Below the pieces are notes generated by a model. The model saw only the letters and a list, made by a program, of their open reading frames with translations, made no database searches and was not told the origin of the DNA. Positions 8,451 to 16,253 of a stretch of 64,000 nucleotides of DNA are shown in pieces. The stretch's first letter is position 1; every line of letters starts with the position of its first letter. The position numbers and the translations under genes were made by a program. This stretch comes from CAJXMH01 sp040220135 (lineage in GTDB: Bacteria; Bacteroidota; Bacteroidia; Flavobacteriales_E; Vicingaceae). The stretch lies in the NCBI GenBank assembly GCA_040220135.1, contig JAVJTT010000006.1, positions 124,001 through 188,000 on the forward strand, in the 5' to 3' direction.

Positions 8451-10154
8451 TTATTTGATAATTAATCGCTTTATGATATGTTCATTAGCTGCATTAACTT
8501 TCACAAAGTAAACTCCGCTCTCTAAATGTTTAAAATCAAAAGCCTTATTGTTTAATTCAGAAGCAGTTTGCTTTTCATGGTAAACAACCTGACCACTCAT
8601 GTTGATTAGCTGCATGTCAACAGTTTGGTTTGAATTAGTTTGATTCAAAATCAAGTTAAAAAGCCCATTTGAAGGATTAGGGTACACGCTTAAACTAGAT
8701 GTACTTTCTTTCACGCTCATATTCTCTTCTAAAGAAGTAATTAGCGCATTACTACCGAAGTTCGCTCTAATGAAAAACGTTCTTGCACCCAAAGAAGTCC
8801 CTTCAATTGGAACAAAATTTCCGTTTAGTCCAATCAGTGCGGTATTTGGTGAAAATTTATTGGTAGAAGTTCCAAGTGTTAATGCTGAGTCAGCTTGTAC
8901 TACTGAAACATAAAATGAATCTGCAGGCAATACAACTCCCCCTTGTGCAATATCTAATCTAGCTACAATGTTTTGTGCTGCGGCTGGCCATGGAATAGTA
9001 TCCGAACTAGCTACTACTGCACCAGGAGTTCCATTATTAAAATCACGCACTAAATAATAGACAGGTCTTCCCGACAACTGCCCTCCGGCATTGCTTACAA
9101 AGAATGAAACAGAGGTTAAAGTATCTGAAGTATTTAATTCATATACGTTTCCAAATTCACCTGAAGAACCTGGTGTTAGACTAGCTAAGCCATTAACAGA
9201 ATTACCGTCTCTGGCAAAAGTAGAATCTGTTACCACTAAGGAGTCTGACATCATCGTGTTGTCAGCGGGAACAGCATCAGTACTATCATGAGAAACCGTA
9301 TATCTTACTTGGTACCTTCCAAGGTTGTTTGGCACATAAGATGACTGGTCTAAGAATAATGAATCGTCACCAGGAGCAATAAAAGAAACCATAGAACTAT
9401 CGCTGTAAACGATGCTACCAGAAAGGTCTAACTCATATTTTAACTTAACGTTGGTTAAAGTATCTAAACCCGCATTATTCACAATGGCGGCAAAAGTAAA
9501 CGGATTTGTCGATTGGTTCTGAGGTATTCTAGAATATTCGGAAGTTCTCGCAACATCAGTGATGGCCGCATCATCATTACTTGCTGAAACCTCTACCAAG
9601 ATGTTATCAATAAACAAGATGTTGTTATCGTTCGAGTTATTTCGAATGGCAATGTGAACATTCCCAGAATAAGCCGATAGGTCAATGTTTCTTCTTGTCC
9701 AAGTTGGGTTTTCGGCTGCAACCGTTAACAATGGTGGATTAGCTTGTAAGCCAGTTATTGTAGGCGTGGTAGTTGATATTAATACTTCGTATCCATCCGG
9801 AAAGCCTGCGTCTGAAGCTTGTGCATCAAGTCGTAAAACACTATTCGGCTGCAAAGTAATTTGTGGACTAATTAAGTAATCGTCTGCCTGACCTGCAGGC
9901 TGATACCATGAAGTACTAGCCGCAACAGAATCCATCATACCGGTACTATCCGCATCATTCATGATGATCCAAGCATCCGTAAAGAAGGCATAATTAGGCT
10001 GAGGCGTATTTCCATCATTGTCAATTAAGGTCCAATTGCTTAAGGCATTTCCTCCATTAAAGTCTTCAGAGAAGATTACCTGTGCATTAGAAGTTTGAGT
10101 AATTGCTAGCAAAGCCAAGGCCACTAGCTTGATTTTAAGTAGTTGTTTTAACAT
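8451..10154 (-). CDS. Secreted protein with choice-of-anchor J-like domain and T9SS type A sorting tail
   Basis: The protein has 567 residues with a signal peptide (cleavage after QTSNA). An N-terminal domain (about 25-190) shows the choice-of-anchor J pattern: FSEDFNGG, NWTLIDNDGN, DDYLISPQITL and a final VHIAIRNNSND strand. Beta-rich repeats fill 195-470. The last 80 residues are a type IX sorting domain: LSVYPNPSNGLFNLIL, a middle MSGQVVY strand, and a GVYFVKV...IIKRLIIK ending. The protein should cross the outer membrane by T9SS and be attached or released at the surface. The passenger's function is not evident. It has its own likely promoter and a hairpin terminator. Confidence 0.88.
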   Translation of the reverse strand: MLKQLLKIKLVALALLAITQTSNAQVIFSEDFNGGNALSNWTLIDNDGNTPQPNYAFFTDAWIIMNDADSTGMMDSVAASTSWYQPAGQADDYLISPQITLQPNSVLRLDAQASDAGFPDGYEVLISTTTPTITGLQANPPLLTVAAENPTWTRRNIDLSAYSGNVHIAIRNNSNDNNILFIDNILVEVSASNDDAAITDVARTSEYSRIPQNQSTNPFTFAAIVNNAGLDTLTNVKLKYELDLSGSIVYSDSSMVSFIAPGDDSLFLDQSSYVPNNLGRYQVRYTVSHDSTDAVPADNTMMSDSLVVTDSTFARDGNSVNGLASLTPGSSGEFGNVYELNTSDTLTSVSFFVSNAGGQLSGRPVYYLVRDFNNGTPGAVVASSDTIPWPAAAQNIVARLDIAQGGVVLPADSFYVSVVQADSALTLGTSTNKFSPNTALIGLNGNFVPIEGTSLGARTFFIRANFGSNALITSLEENMSVKESTSSLSVYPNPSNGLFNLILNQTNSNQTVDMQLINMSGQVVYHEKQTASELNNKAFDFKHLESGVYFVKVNAANEHIIKRLIIK

Positions 10155-10212
10155 AAAATTTTAAATTAATTTGATTTATTAATAAGACACGAGGTCTCAG
10201 AAAATGAGGCCC

Positions 10213-10220
10213 CAAAACTA
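10213..10220 (-). promoter_or_regulatory. Candidate Bacteroidota -7 box for the T9SS cargo gene
   Basis: On the minus strand the bases read TAGTTTTG, an exact match to the TAnnTTTG box used by the Bacteroidota primary sigma factor. It lies about 58 bases before the ATG at 10154, which gives a 5' leader of roughly 50 bases. No clean TTG was seen at the -33 position. Confidence 0.4.
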
Positions 10221-10264
10221 TCAAGGAAGACGAGATAATTGGACTGAAAGTTTATGAGTGGATG

Positions 10265-11575
10265 TTATGATTTGTTAACCGCTGTTTTAAAAACCTCTAA
10301 GGCTCTCTCTCTAGCCGCTTTATGCTCTACCATTTTTTCTGGATAGCTGGCTGAATGGTAGTTTTCCACCCATTTTTTGATGTAAATGTGGTTTTTATCA
10401 AACTTATCTACTTGTGTTATGGGATTAAATATTCTGAAATAAGGCGCTGCATCCACTCCTGTTCCAGCTGCCCATTGCCAGTTACCGTTATTAGAAGACA
10501 ATTCATAGTCTAATAACTTTTCAGCGAAGTAAGCTTCACCCCATTTCCAGTCAATCAATAAGTGTTTCGTTAAAAAACTAGCCACCAACATGCGCACGCG
10601 GTTGTGCATAAAGCCTGATTTATTTAACTCTCTCATGCCTGCGTCAACTAACAAATAACCTGTTTCCCCTTTACACCATTTTTTGAACTCCTCTTCATTA
10701 TTACGCCATTTTACGGCATCATATTTTGAGTTGAAATTATGATCTACTACCTTGGGATAATGGTGTAAAATCATCATGAAAAACTCCCGCCAAATAAGTT
10801 CTTTAAGAAAGGTCAAGCTCTTCCCTTTAGCTTGTTTCGCTATTTGTCTAACGCTTACCGTTCCAAAACGAAGATGAACCCCTAATCGGGAAGTGCTATC
10901 CTTAGGTGGAGAATCTCTTTCCTCTTCATACACCTCTAAAGTGTGATTGGTTAAGTTAGCTGATGGTATTTTTAAGCTAGAAGGGGAAAAGCCCATTTTT
11001 TCTAGAGAAATCAAGTCTTTTGGCTGGTGTTGAACCCAATTGTCGAACATAAGGCCTGAGGTGTATGACTCAAGGTGCTCTGCGCTTAGTTTATCAAGCC
11101 ACTTTTTGCTGTAAGGAGTATAAACTAAATAAGGTGTGCCGTCTGCTTTAACTACCTCAGCCTTTTCAAAAATTACTTGGTCTTTAAAGCTGTGAAAGTC
11201 AACTCCTTTTCTTGAAAGCATTTCCTGCACCGCTTGGTCCCGTTCTTTTGCATGCGGTTCATAATCATGATTGGTATAAACTGCTTTTATTTGGTATTCA
11301 CTGCAGAGCTTTTCTATTTCTTCTACCGGCTTTCCATATCGGCTAAGTAAAGTTGTGCCTTTCTTGGCTTGCAACTCATGATTGATTTCCTGCAAGTTCT
11401 GATGAATAAAGGACAACCTAGCATCGTCTTTTTCTTTCAGATCATCTAAAATATCACGATCGAATATAAAGATTGGAAGAACTTCTTCATCGCTGCTTAA
11501 AGCATGGTATAATCCTGCATTGTCTTGAAGCCTTAGGTCTCTTCGAAACCAAAACAAGTTAATTTTCTTACTCAT
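10265..11575 (-). CDS. Cryptochrome/deoxyribodipyrimidine photolyase
   Basis: This 436-residue protein is full length for a class I photolyase. It opens with INLFWFRRDLRLQDNAGL, the start of the antenna-binding alpha/beta domain. The C-terminal FAD domain shows RLGVHLRFGTVSVR, a FLKELIWREFF helix, MHNRVRMLVASFLTKHLLIDWKWGE, and SSNNGNWQWAAGTGVDAAPYFRIFNP with the tryptophan that contacts the lesion. It should repair UV-induced cyclobutane pyrimidine dimers using blue light. It is the last gene of a minus-strand run from the sigma factor, three bases after the SDR stop. Co-transcription with carotenoid genes fits light induction. A repair-deficient cryptochrome cannot be excluded by sequence alone. 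Confidence 0.93.
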   Translation of the reverse strand: MSKKINLFWFRRDLRLQDNAGLYHALSSDEEVLPIFIFDRDILDDLKEKDDARLSFIHQNLQEINHELQAKKGTTLLSRYGKPVEEIEKLCSEYQIKAVYTNHDYEPHAKERDQAVQEMLSRKGVDFHSFKDQVIFEKAEVVKADGTPYLVYTPYSKKWLDKLSAEHLESYTSGLMFDNWVQHQPKDLISLEKMGFSPSSLKIPSANLTNHTLEVYEEERDSPPKDSTSRLGVHLRFGTVSVRQIAKQAKGKSLTFLKELIWREFFMMILHHYPKVVDHNFNSKYDAVKWRNNEEEFKKWCKGETGYLLVDAGMRELNKSGFMHNRVRMLVASFLTKHLLIDWKWGEAYFAEKLLDYELSSNNGNWQWAAGTGVDAAPYFRIFNPITQVDKFDKNHIYIKKWVENYHSASYPEKMVEHKAARERALEVFKTAVNKS

Positions 11576-11578
11576 ACC

Positions 11579-12271
11579 TTACCTTAAGCTGCTTAAGCCT
11601 CCATCCACTTTAAGGACTTGACCTGTTACCCAAGCTGATTGATCAGAGAGTAAAAAGTGAGCCGCTTCAGCGATGTCATTAGGGGTTCCAAGTTTCTTTA
11701 GCGGGTGTCTTTTTGCATTGGCCTCTCTTTTATCGTCAGAAGACAATAGGTTTTCGGCCATAGGCGTATCTGTTAAAGAGGGCGCAATGGTGTTTACTCT
11801 AATTTTGGGTGCTAACTCGCAGGCCAGTGAACGTGCTAAACCCTCAACCGCCCCTTTTGCCGAAGCAACACTAGCATGAAAGCTCAAACCAGTTTGAACT
11901 GCTACCGTGCTAAACATGACGACAGATGCTGCTTTAGACTTTTTCAAGGGCTTTAATGCTTGTTGCAATACTTTTACAGCTCCAAGGTGGTTGATTTTAA
12001 AATCATTCAAGTAGTCCTCGTCAGAAAATCGATGAAATGGTTTTAAGTTGATGGAACCGGGACAATAAACTACGCCATCTAAACTATCCGGTAAATCTAA
12101 TTCGAAATCTTTGGTAACGTCTACCTCTTGAAAGTGGATTCGATCTGAGGTTTTAATATTTCCTTTACTTCTGGAAGCGAGAAACAGTTCTGCACCTTCT
12201 TCATCTAATTTGTTTGCTATCGCTTCTCCAATGCCGCTACTTGCGCCAATAATCAAATATCTTTTGCTCAT
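11579..12271 (-). CDS. SDR-family protein of the light cluster, catalytic tyrosine replaced
   Basis: The protein has 230 residues from the ATG at 12271; a TTG five codons upstream adds nothing conserved. It is a classical short-chain dehydrogenase by layout: cofactor loop GASSGIG (9-15), N94, S121 (MFSTVAV), K139 and a Rossmann C-terminus ending GQVLKVDGG. The usual Tyr-x-x-x-Lys site reads Val135-A-S-A-Lys139, so the catalytic tyrosine is missing. It may therefore be non-catalytic or use unusual chemistry. It sits between crtB and the photolyase gene on the same strand with short gaps, so it probably belongs to the light-induced transcript. The substrate is unknown. Confidence 0.85.
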   Translation of the reverse strand: MSKRYLIIGASSGIGEAIANKLDEEGAELFLASRSKGNIKTSDRIHFQEVDVTKDFELDLPDSLDGVVYCPGSINLKPFHRFSDEDYLNDFKINHLGAVKVLQQALKPLKKSKAASVVMFSTVAVQTGLSFHASVASAKGAVEGLARSLACELAPKIRVNTIAPSLTDTPMAENLLSSDDKREANAKRHPLKKLGTPNDIAEAAHFLLSDQSAWVTGQVLKVDGGLSSLR

Positions 12272-12316
12272 AATTTCTTTTGGCAATTAAACAGCAAGTC
12301 TACTGCATTGTTTCAA

Positions 12317-13153
12317 TTAAATGCTACCCATCTTGAAGCGTAAATAACTGGCACATAAAAGCGAGTATTTTATTCGATTAGGAATTCGAATTCTTTCCTT
12401 CAGTACTCTTTGGGCTTTTACTTTCTTTATTTTTTGGTGCAAGGCATAATAATAAACGTAAGCGGTGTAGACGCCAAACTTTGCGTTGGCTGGAAGCTTT
12501 TTTATGCCTTCGTATCCGGCTCTAAAATCTTCCTCTATTTCATCTTCAATTTCTTTTTTATCCCCCTCGGTAAAGTTGCTTAGATCAATTTGTGGAAAGT
12601 AAGACCTCCCTTTTTCTTCAAAGTCTGCTTTTAAGTCACGCAAAAAATTGATTTTTTGAAAGGCTGCTCCAAGTTTTTTAGCAGGGTCTTTTAGTTTTTG
12701 GTATTGAGCTTCATTGCCATCACAAAAAACGCGCAAACACATTAAACCAACAACCTCTGCAGATCCGTAAACATAGTCCTCAAAAGCTGCTCTGTTATAT
12801 ACTTTCTTAAACAGGTCGTACTCCATGCTTCTGATGAAAGCATCAATCAACTCTTTTTCAATTTGATATTTGTGAACCACCCATTGAAAGCTGTGTAGTA
12901 CAGGATTCAGGCTAAACTTTCTTTCAAGCGCCAAGTCAGTTTCTTTTACAAACTCCTGAAGTAGGGTCTCTTTGTCTTGATCATGGAAGGTATCTACAAT
13001 TTCATCAGCTAACCTCACAAAACCATAAATGGCATAAATAGCATCATGAATGGAACTGTCTAGCACTCTTATACCAAGCGAGAAAGATGTACTGTAGGTA
13101 TTGGTTACTACCTTACTGCTCCTCAAAGAAGATTTTCGGAAGAGATCCTTCAT
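12317..13153 (-). CDS. crtB: Phytoene synthase
   Basis: This 278-residue member of the squalene/phytoene synthase family joins two geranylgeranyl diphosphates into phytoene. Both aspartate-rich Mg-diphosphate sites are visible: DEIVD at 50-54 (RLADEIVDTFHD) and DLKAD at 173-177 (NFLRDLKAD). The YGSAEVVGLMCLRVF segment between them is also typical. It starts four bases after the crtI stop, so the two enzymes are co-transcribed. A squalene synthase assignment is less likely because the partner is a phytoene desaturase. No later carotenoid enzyme (cyclase, hydroxylase) lies in the window. Confidence 0.92.
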   Translation of the reverse strand: MKDLFRKSSLRSSKVVTNTYSTSFSLGIRVLDSSIHDAIYAIYGFVRLADEIVDTFHDQDKETLLQEFVKETDLALERKFSLNPVLHSFQWVVHKYQIEKELIDAFIRSMEYDLFKKVYNRAAFEDYVYGSAEVVGLMCLRVFCDGNEAQYQKLKDPAKKLGAAFQKINFLRDLKADFEEKGRSYFPQIDLSNFTEGDKKEIEDEIEEDFRAGYEGIKKLPANAKFGVYTAYVYYYALHQKIKKVKAQRVLKERIRIPNRIKYSLLCASYLRFKMGSI

Positions 13154-13157
13154 AAAA

Positions 13158-14630
13158 CTAAGTTAGCGTTTTTAAGACTTCTTTCGCTACTACTTGACCC
13201 GAAATAAGAGAGGGAGGAACACCCGGTCCTGGGGTGGTTAGTTGTCCAGTATAAAATAAGTTTTTCAGCTTTTTATTACGAATGCTCGGTTTCAAGATGG
13301 CCGTCTGTTGGAGTGTATTTGCTAAGCCATATGCATTGCCTTTATAGGCATGGTAGTCCTCTATAAAGTCTTGGTGCGCATAAGATCGTTTATAAATTAC
13401 GTGTTCTCTAATTTTTTGATCAGTCAACTTCTCAAGGCGATCCATTATTATGTGATAATATCTTTCTCGGGTTTCTTCATCATCTTTTAAGTTAGGTGCT
13501 ACCGGCATAAGTAGAAATAGATTTTCCATCTCGTCGGGTGCTACAGAATTATCAGTTTTTGATGGGACACAAGCATAGAAAAGCGGTTTAGATGGCCATT
13601 TAGGCTTGTCATAAATTTCTTCTGCGTGAAGACCAAAGTCCTCGTCAAAAAAGAGGTTATGGTGAAGCAAGTTTTTTAGCTTCTTGTTTACTCCAAGATA
13701 AAACAAAAGACTACTAGGAGCCATTTTCCTTTTGTCCCAATAACCTTCAGTATAGTTATGGTGTTGCTCTTCTAAAAGTTGCTTGTCTGTATGGTGATAA
13801 TCTGCTCCGCTAATAAAAGCATCGGCCTTTATTTCGCTTTTTCCCGTTTTAGCTGCTACAACTTTGCCTGCTTTAGTAGCAAAGCCTTTCACCTCTGTGT
13901 CAAAAACAAATTTTACCCCCTTTTCCTTCGCTAAGGAAACCATTCCTTCCACAATTTTGTGCATGCCTCCTTGGGGGTACCAGGTTCCGAGCTTAATATC
14001 GGCATAGTTCATTAAGCTGTAAAGTGCAGGGGTTTCTTGTGGTTTGGCTCCGAGAAACAACACTGGGAACTCCATCAGTTTAATGAGCTTTTCATGACTG
14101 AAGTAATTTTTAAGGTGTTTACTTAACGACTGAAAAAGCTGCATACGAAAAACGCCACTTACCACTCGCCACTGTGCGAATTCAAAAATGGATTGGCTGG
14201 GTTTGTGAACTAGGTCATTCATCCCCACTTCATATTTATATGCCGCTTCCTTTAAAAAACGGTCTAAACCCTTAGCACTGCCTTTTTCATAGTGTTCAAA
14301 AAGTTCCTTAAGGGCTTGGTAGTCAGCCGGAATATCAACTCTATCGTCCTTTCCAAAGTAAACCGCATAGGAAGGACTTAAGCGTTCAAGTTGATAGTAG
14401 TCACTCACTTTTTTACCAAAACGAGCGAAATAATTTTCAAATACGTCTGGCATCCAATACCAACTTGGGCCCATATCAAAAGTAAAGCCGGAAGCAGAAA
14501 ACTTGCGTGCTCTTCCTCCGGCTTGGCTATTCTTTTCTAAAATTGTTACTTGTTTCCCTTGCGTTGCTAGGGTGGTTGCGGCCGCTAAAGATGCGAATCC
14601 GGAACCAATAACCACAATGTGTTTACTCAA
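13158..14630 (-). CDS. crtI: Phytoene desaturase (CrtI type)
   Basis: The protein has 490 residues, normal for CrtI. The N-terminal FAD motif is VVIGSGFASLAAA with the acidic end ILEKN, followed by GGRARKFSASGFTFDMGPSWYW. The C-terminal CrtI signature is LKNLFYTGQLTTPGPGVPPSLISG. It should introduce double bonds into phytoene to make lycopene or a related red polyene. The start codon is TTG at 14630: no ATG lies between the sigma factor stop and the FAD motif, and the TTG start gives MSKHIVVIGSG, the usual family start. It lies 13 bases after the sigma factor gene, which implies shared control. Confidence 0.93.
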   Translation of the reverse strand: MSKHIVVIGSGFASLAAATTLATQGKQVTILEKNSQAGGRARKFSASGFTFDMGPSWYWMPDVFENYFARFGKKVSDYYQLERLSPSYAVYFGKDDRVDIPADYQALKELFEHYEKGSAKGLDRFLKEAAYKYEVGMNDLVHKPSQSIFEFAQWRVVSGVFRMQLFQSLSKHLKNYFSHEKLIKLMEFPVLFLGAKPQETPALYSLMNYADIKLGTWYPQGGMHKIVEGMVSLAKEKGVKFVFDTEVKGFATKAGKVVAAKTGKSEIKADAFISGADYHHTDKQLLEEQHHNYTEGYWDKRKMAPSSLLFYLGVNKKLKNLLHHNLFFDEDFGLHAEEIYDKPKWPSKPLFYACVPSKTDNSVAPDEMENLFLLMPVAPNLKDDEETRERYYHIIMDRLEKLTDQKIREHVIYKRSYAHQDFIEDYHAYKGNAYGLANTLQQTAILKPSIRNKKLKNLFYTGQLTTPGPGVPPSLISGQVVAKEVLKTLT

Positions 14631-14643
14631 TTTAATTCAAAGT

Positions 14644-15138
14644 TTAAGCGTAATCTTTCAAAGCTTCTGTTAGCTTTTTTCGAGCTAAAAAAATACGACT
14701 TTTCACAGTACCAATTGGCATTTCTAACTCATCTGCTATTTCTTTATACTTATAACCTTCATTGTGCATTTTAAAGGGTATGCGACATTCGTCATTGAGT
14801 GCTTCAACCGTTTTGTTGATTTCTTTGTAATTGTATTCAGACTCCGGTGAGATTGGTGATTTTTGCTTGGTTGAATTCACAAAATAATCATCGTCCGTGT
14901 TATCCATTATGGTCTTCTTTCTAACCTTTCTTCGATAATTATTAATGAAGGTGTTTTTCATTATGGTATAAAGCCATGCCTTAAGGTTGGTTTTCTCCTT
15001 AAACTTATCCTTGTATTTTAAGGCTTTCAAAAATGTTTCCTGCAAAAGATCTTCCGCATCTTCATTATCAGCAGTTAATTTTAAAGCAAAGTATTTGAGT
15101 GGGTTCTGATAGGAGAGTAATTCTTCGTTAAATTTCAT
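14644..15138 (-). CDS. ECF-type RNA polymerase sigma factor of the light/carotenoid operon
   Basis: This 164-residue two-domain sigma factor has region 2 around 10-75 (DNEDAEDLLQETFLKALKY, NLKAWLYTIMKNTFINNYRR) and region 4 around 115-160 (MHNEGYKYKEIADELEMPIGTVKSRIFLARKKL). No region 3 and no anti-sigma gene are visible. It is the first gene of the run sigma-crtI-crtB-SDR-photolyase. The 120-bp leader after the merR stop holds three copies of a GTTTAA/TTAAAC motif, which suggests repression by the CarH-like protein in the dark. Pairing of a MerR/B12 sensor with an ECF sigma factor beside crt genes is a recurring Bacteroidota arrangement. Confidence 0.9.
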   Translation of the reverse strand: MKFNEELLSYQNPLKYFALKLTADNEDAEDLLQETFLKALKYKDKFKEKTNLKAWLYTIMKNTFINNYRRKVRKKTIMDNTDDDYFVNSTKQKSPISPESEYNYKEINKTVEALNDECRIPFKMHNEGYKYKEIADELEMPIGTVKSRIFLARKKLTEALKDYA

Positions 15139-15142
15139 CGCA

Positions 15143-15206
15143 GTTTGTTTAAGTATTATGATGCTAAGTTAAACAATTTGTATATACACGCAATAGTTTG
15201 TTTAAC
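15143..15206. promoter_or_regulatory. Candidate CarH-like operator cluster upstream of the sigma factor
   Basis: Three related sites occur in 64 bases: GTTTGTTTAAG (15143-15153), GTTAAACAATTTG (15168-15180) and AGTTTGTTTAAC (15195-15206). The second and third form an inverted repeat with GTTAAACAA arms. The same core occurs before merR and uvrC. Placement in the leader of the sigma-crt operon fits a repressor operator for the adjacent B12-dependent MerR protein. The assignment is inference from position and repetition. Confidence 0.5.
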
Positions 15207-15258
15207 TTTTTTTAGAAACAAATAGACAAATATTTATAACTGTTTGCTTATGAGTTTT

Positions 15259-16125
15259 TTAGCCCACTTTTTTTAACAAACTTTCAAATTTAACTTCTCT
15301 GCTAATTTCTTTCGGGTACTTAATGTTCCAATTTTGCTGGTACTTATTCTCTAAGAAAAAAGTTTCTCGTGCAGTAAATTGATTCATTTCTTGCAGAAAA
15401 CTTTCTATTTGGGGTTTCTTTCTTATGATTGAGTATGAAAAAATCCAGTCAGGCTTCATTTTATCAGAGAGAAGTTTAACTTGACTGGAGGGAACAGATT
15501 GGCCTAAATAATAAACGTTTATGCCCTTTTTCTTCATTAGATAGTAGAAATACAATAACCCCAGTTCGTGAAACTCTCCTTCGGGAAGAAATAAAATTGC
15601 TTTATAATCACTTTCTGGTTGAGGCAAGCTTTCAATAGCCACAATAATTTTATTCCTGATAATATGAGTAATCAAATGCTCATGGGTAGGTTGAACTTCA
15701 TCACTAAGCCATAGGATACCAACCTTTTCTAAAAAAGGGTAAATAACTTCTTTCAAGGTTTTTTCGAACCCAATCTCTGAAACAAAGTGATCAAAATTAG
15801 ATTTAAATCCAGGCTCATCTAGATCTACCATAGAGGCTACCAAGTCATTGATTCGTTTTTGATTCTGTAGGTTTTCATCTTCCAGAGACTTTACTTTTTC
15901 TAAAACATCTTCTTTAGAAAGCTTAGCGATTTGAGAAATTCTCATCCCATTATCATTTAAAAGGGAAACTGTTAGCAACCTTTTTAAGTCTTCATCAGAA
16001 TAGAAACGAATGTTGGTATCTGTTCGTTCAGGCTTTAGTAAAGCGTACCTCTTTTCCCATATTCTAAGCGTATGCGCCTTTATTCCGGAAATCTGTTCTA
16101 AATCTTTAATCGAGTATCTCGCCAT
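15259..16125 (-). CDS. CarH-like B12-dependent photoreceptor regulator (MerR family)
   Basis: The protein has 288 residues. The N-terminal MerR winged helix covers 1-70 (YSIKDLEQISGIKAHTLRIW, then FYSDEDLKRLLTV). The four-helix bundle contains W139 followed exactly ten residues later by E149-H150, the Wx9EH signature of CarH proteins that cap adenosylcobalamin. The Rossmann-like B12 domain has E184-F-H186-x-x-G189, the ExHxxG cobalamin ligand motif, and LGQSVPSSQ at 208-215. CarH tetramers bind DNA in the dark and fall apart when light breaks the Co-C bond. Neighbours (sigma, crtI, crtB, photolyase, uvrC) fit a light switch for carotenoid and DNA repair genes. Confidence 0.9.
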   Translation of the reverse strand: MARYSIKDLEQISGIKAHTLRIWEKRYALLKPERTDTNIRFYSDEDLKRLLTVSLLNDNGMRISQIAKLSKEDVLEKVKSLEDENLQNQKRINDLVASMVDLDEPGFKSNFDHFVSEIGFEKTLKEVIYPFLEKVGILWLSDEVQPTHEHLITHIIRNKIIVAIESLPQPESDYKAILFLPEGEFHELGLLYFYYLMKKKGINVYYLGQSVPSSQVKLLSDKMKPDWIFSYSIIRKKPQIESFLQEMNQFTARETFFLENKYQQNWNIKYPKEISREVKFESLLKKVG

Positions 16126-16164
16126 TCTTATCTTCCCTTTTCAGTGTCAATTAATTAGTCTATT

Positions 16165-16171
16165 GTTAAAC
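16165..16171 (+). promoter_or_regulatory. GTTAAAC motif upstream of the CarH-like gene
   Basis: The sequence TTGTTAAACAAG contains the same GTTAAACAA core seen twice before the sigma factor. It lies about 40 bases before the regulator's start codon, so it could mediate autorepression. Inference from motif recurrence. Confidence 0.4.
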
Positions 16172-16210
16172 AAGTTTTTACGCTAATTAGTTCAATAAAA
16201 TTGTATGGAA

Positions 16211-16243
16211 TTGATTCAAAAGTAACTCAAGCGTTTAACTTTG
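16211..16243 (+). promoter_or_regulatory. uvrC promoter with overlapping GTTTAAC motif
   Basis: TTG at 16211-16213 and TAACTTTG at 16236-16243 are separated by 22 bases and match the Bacteroidota TTG/TAnnTTTG promoter. The ATG follows ten bases after the box, giving a very short leader. GTTTAAC (16233-16239), the inverse of the light-cluster motif GTTAAAC, overlaps the -7 box, so a regulator bound there would block uvrC. Confidence 0.5.
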
Positions 16244-16253
16244 TGAAACATTC

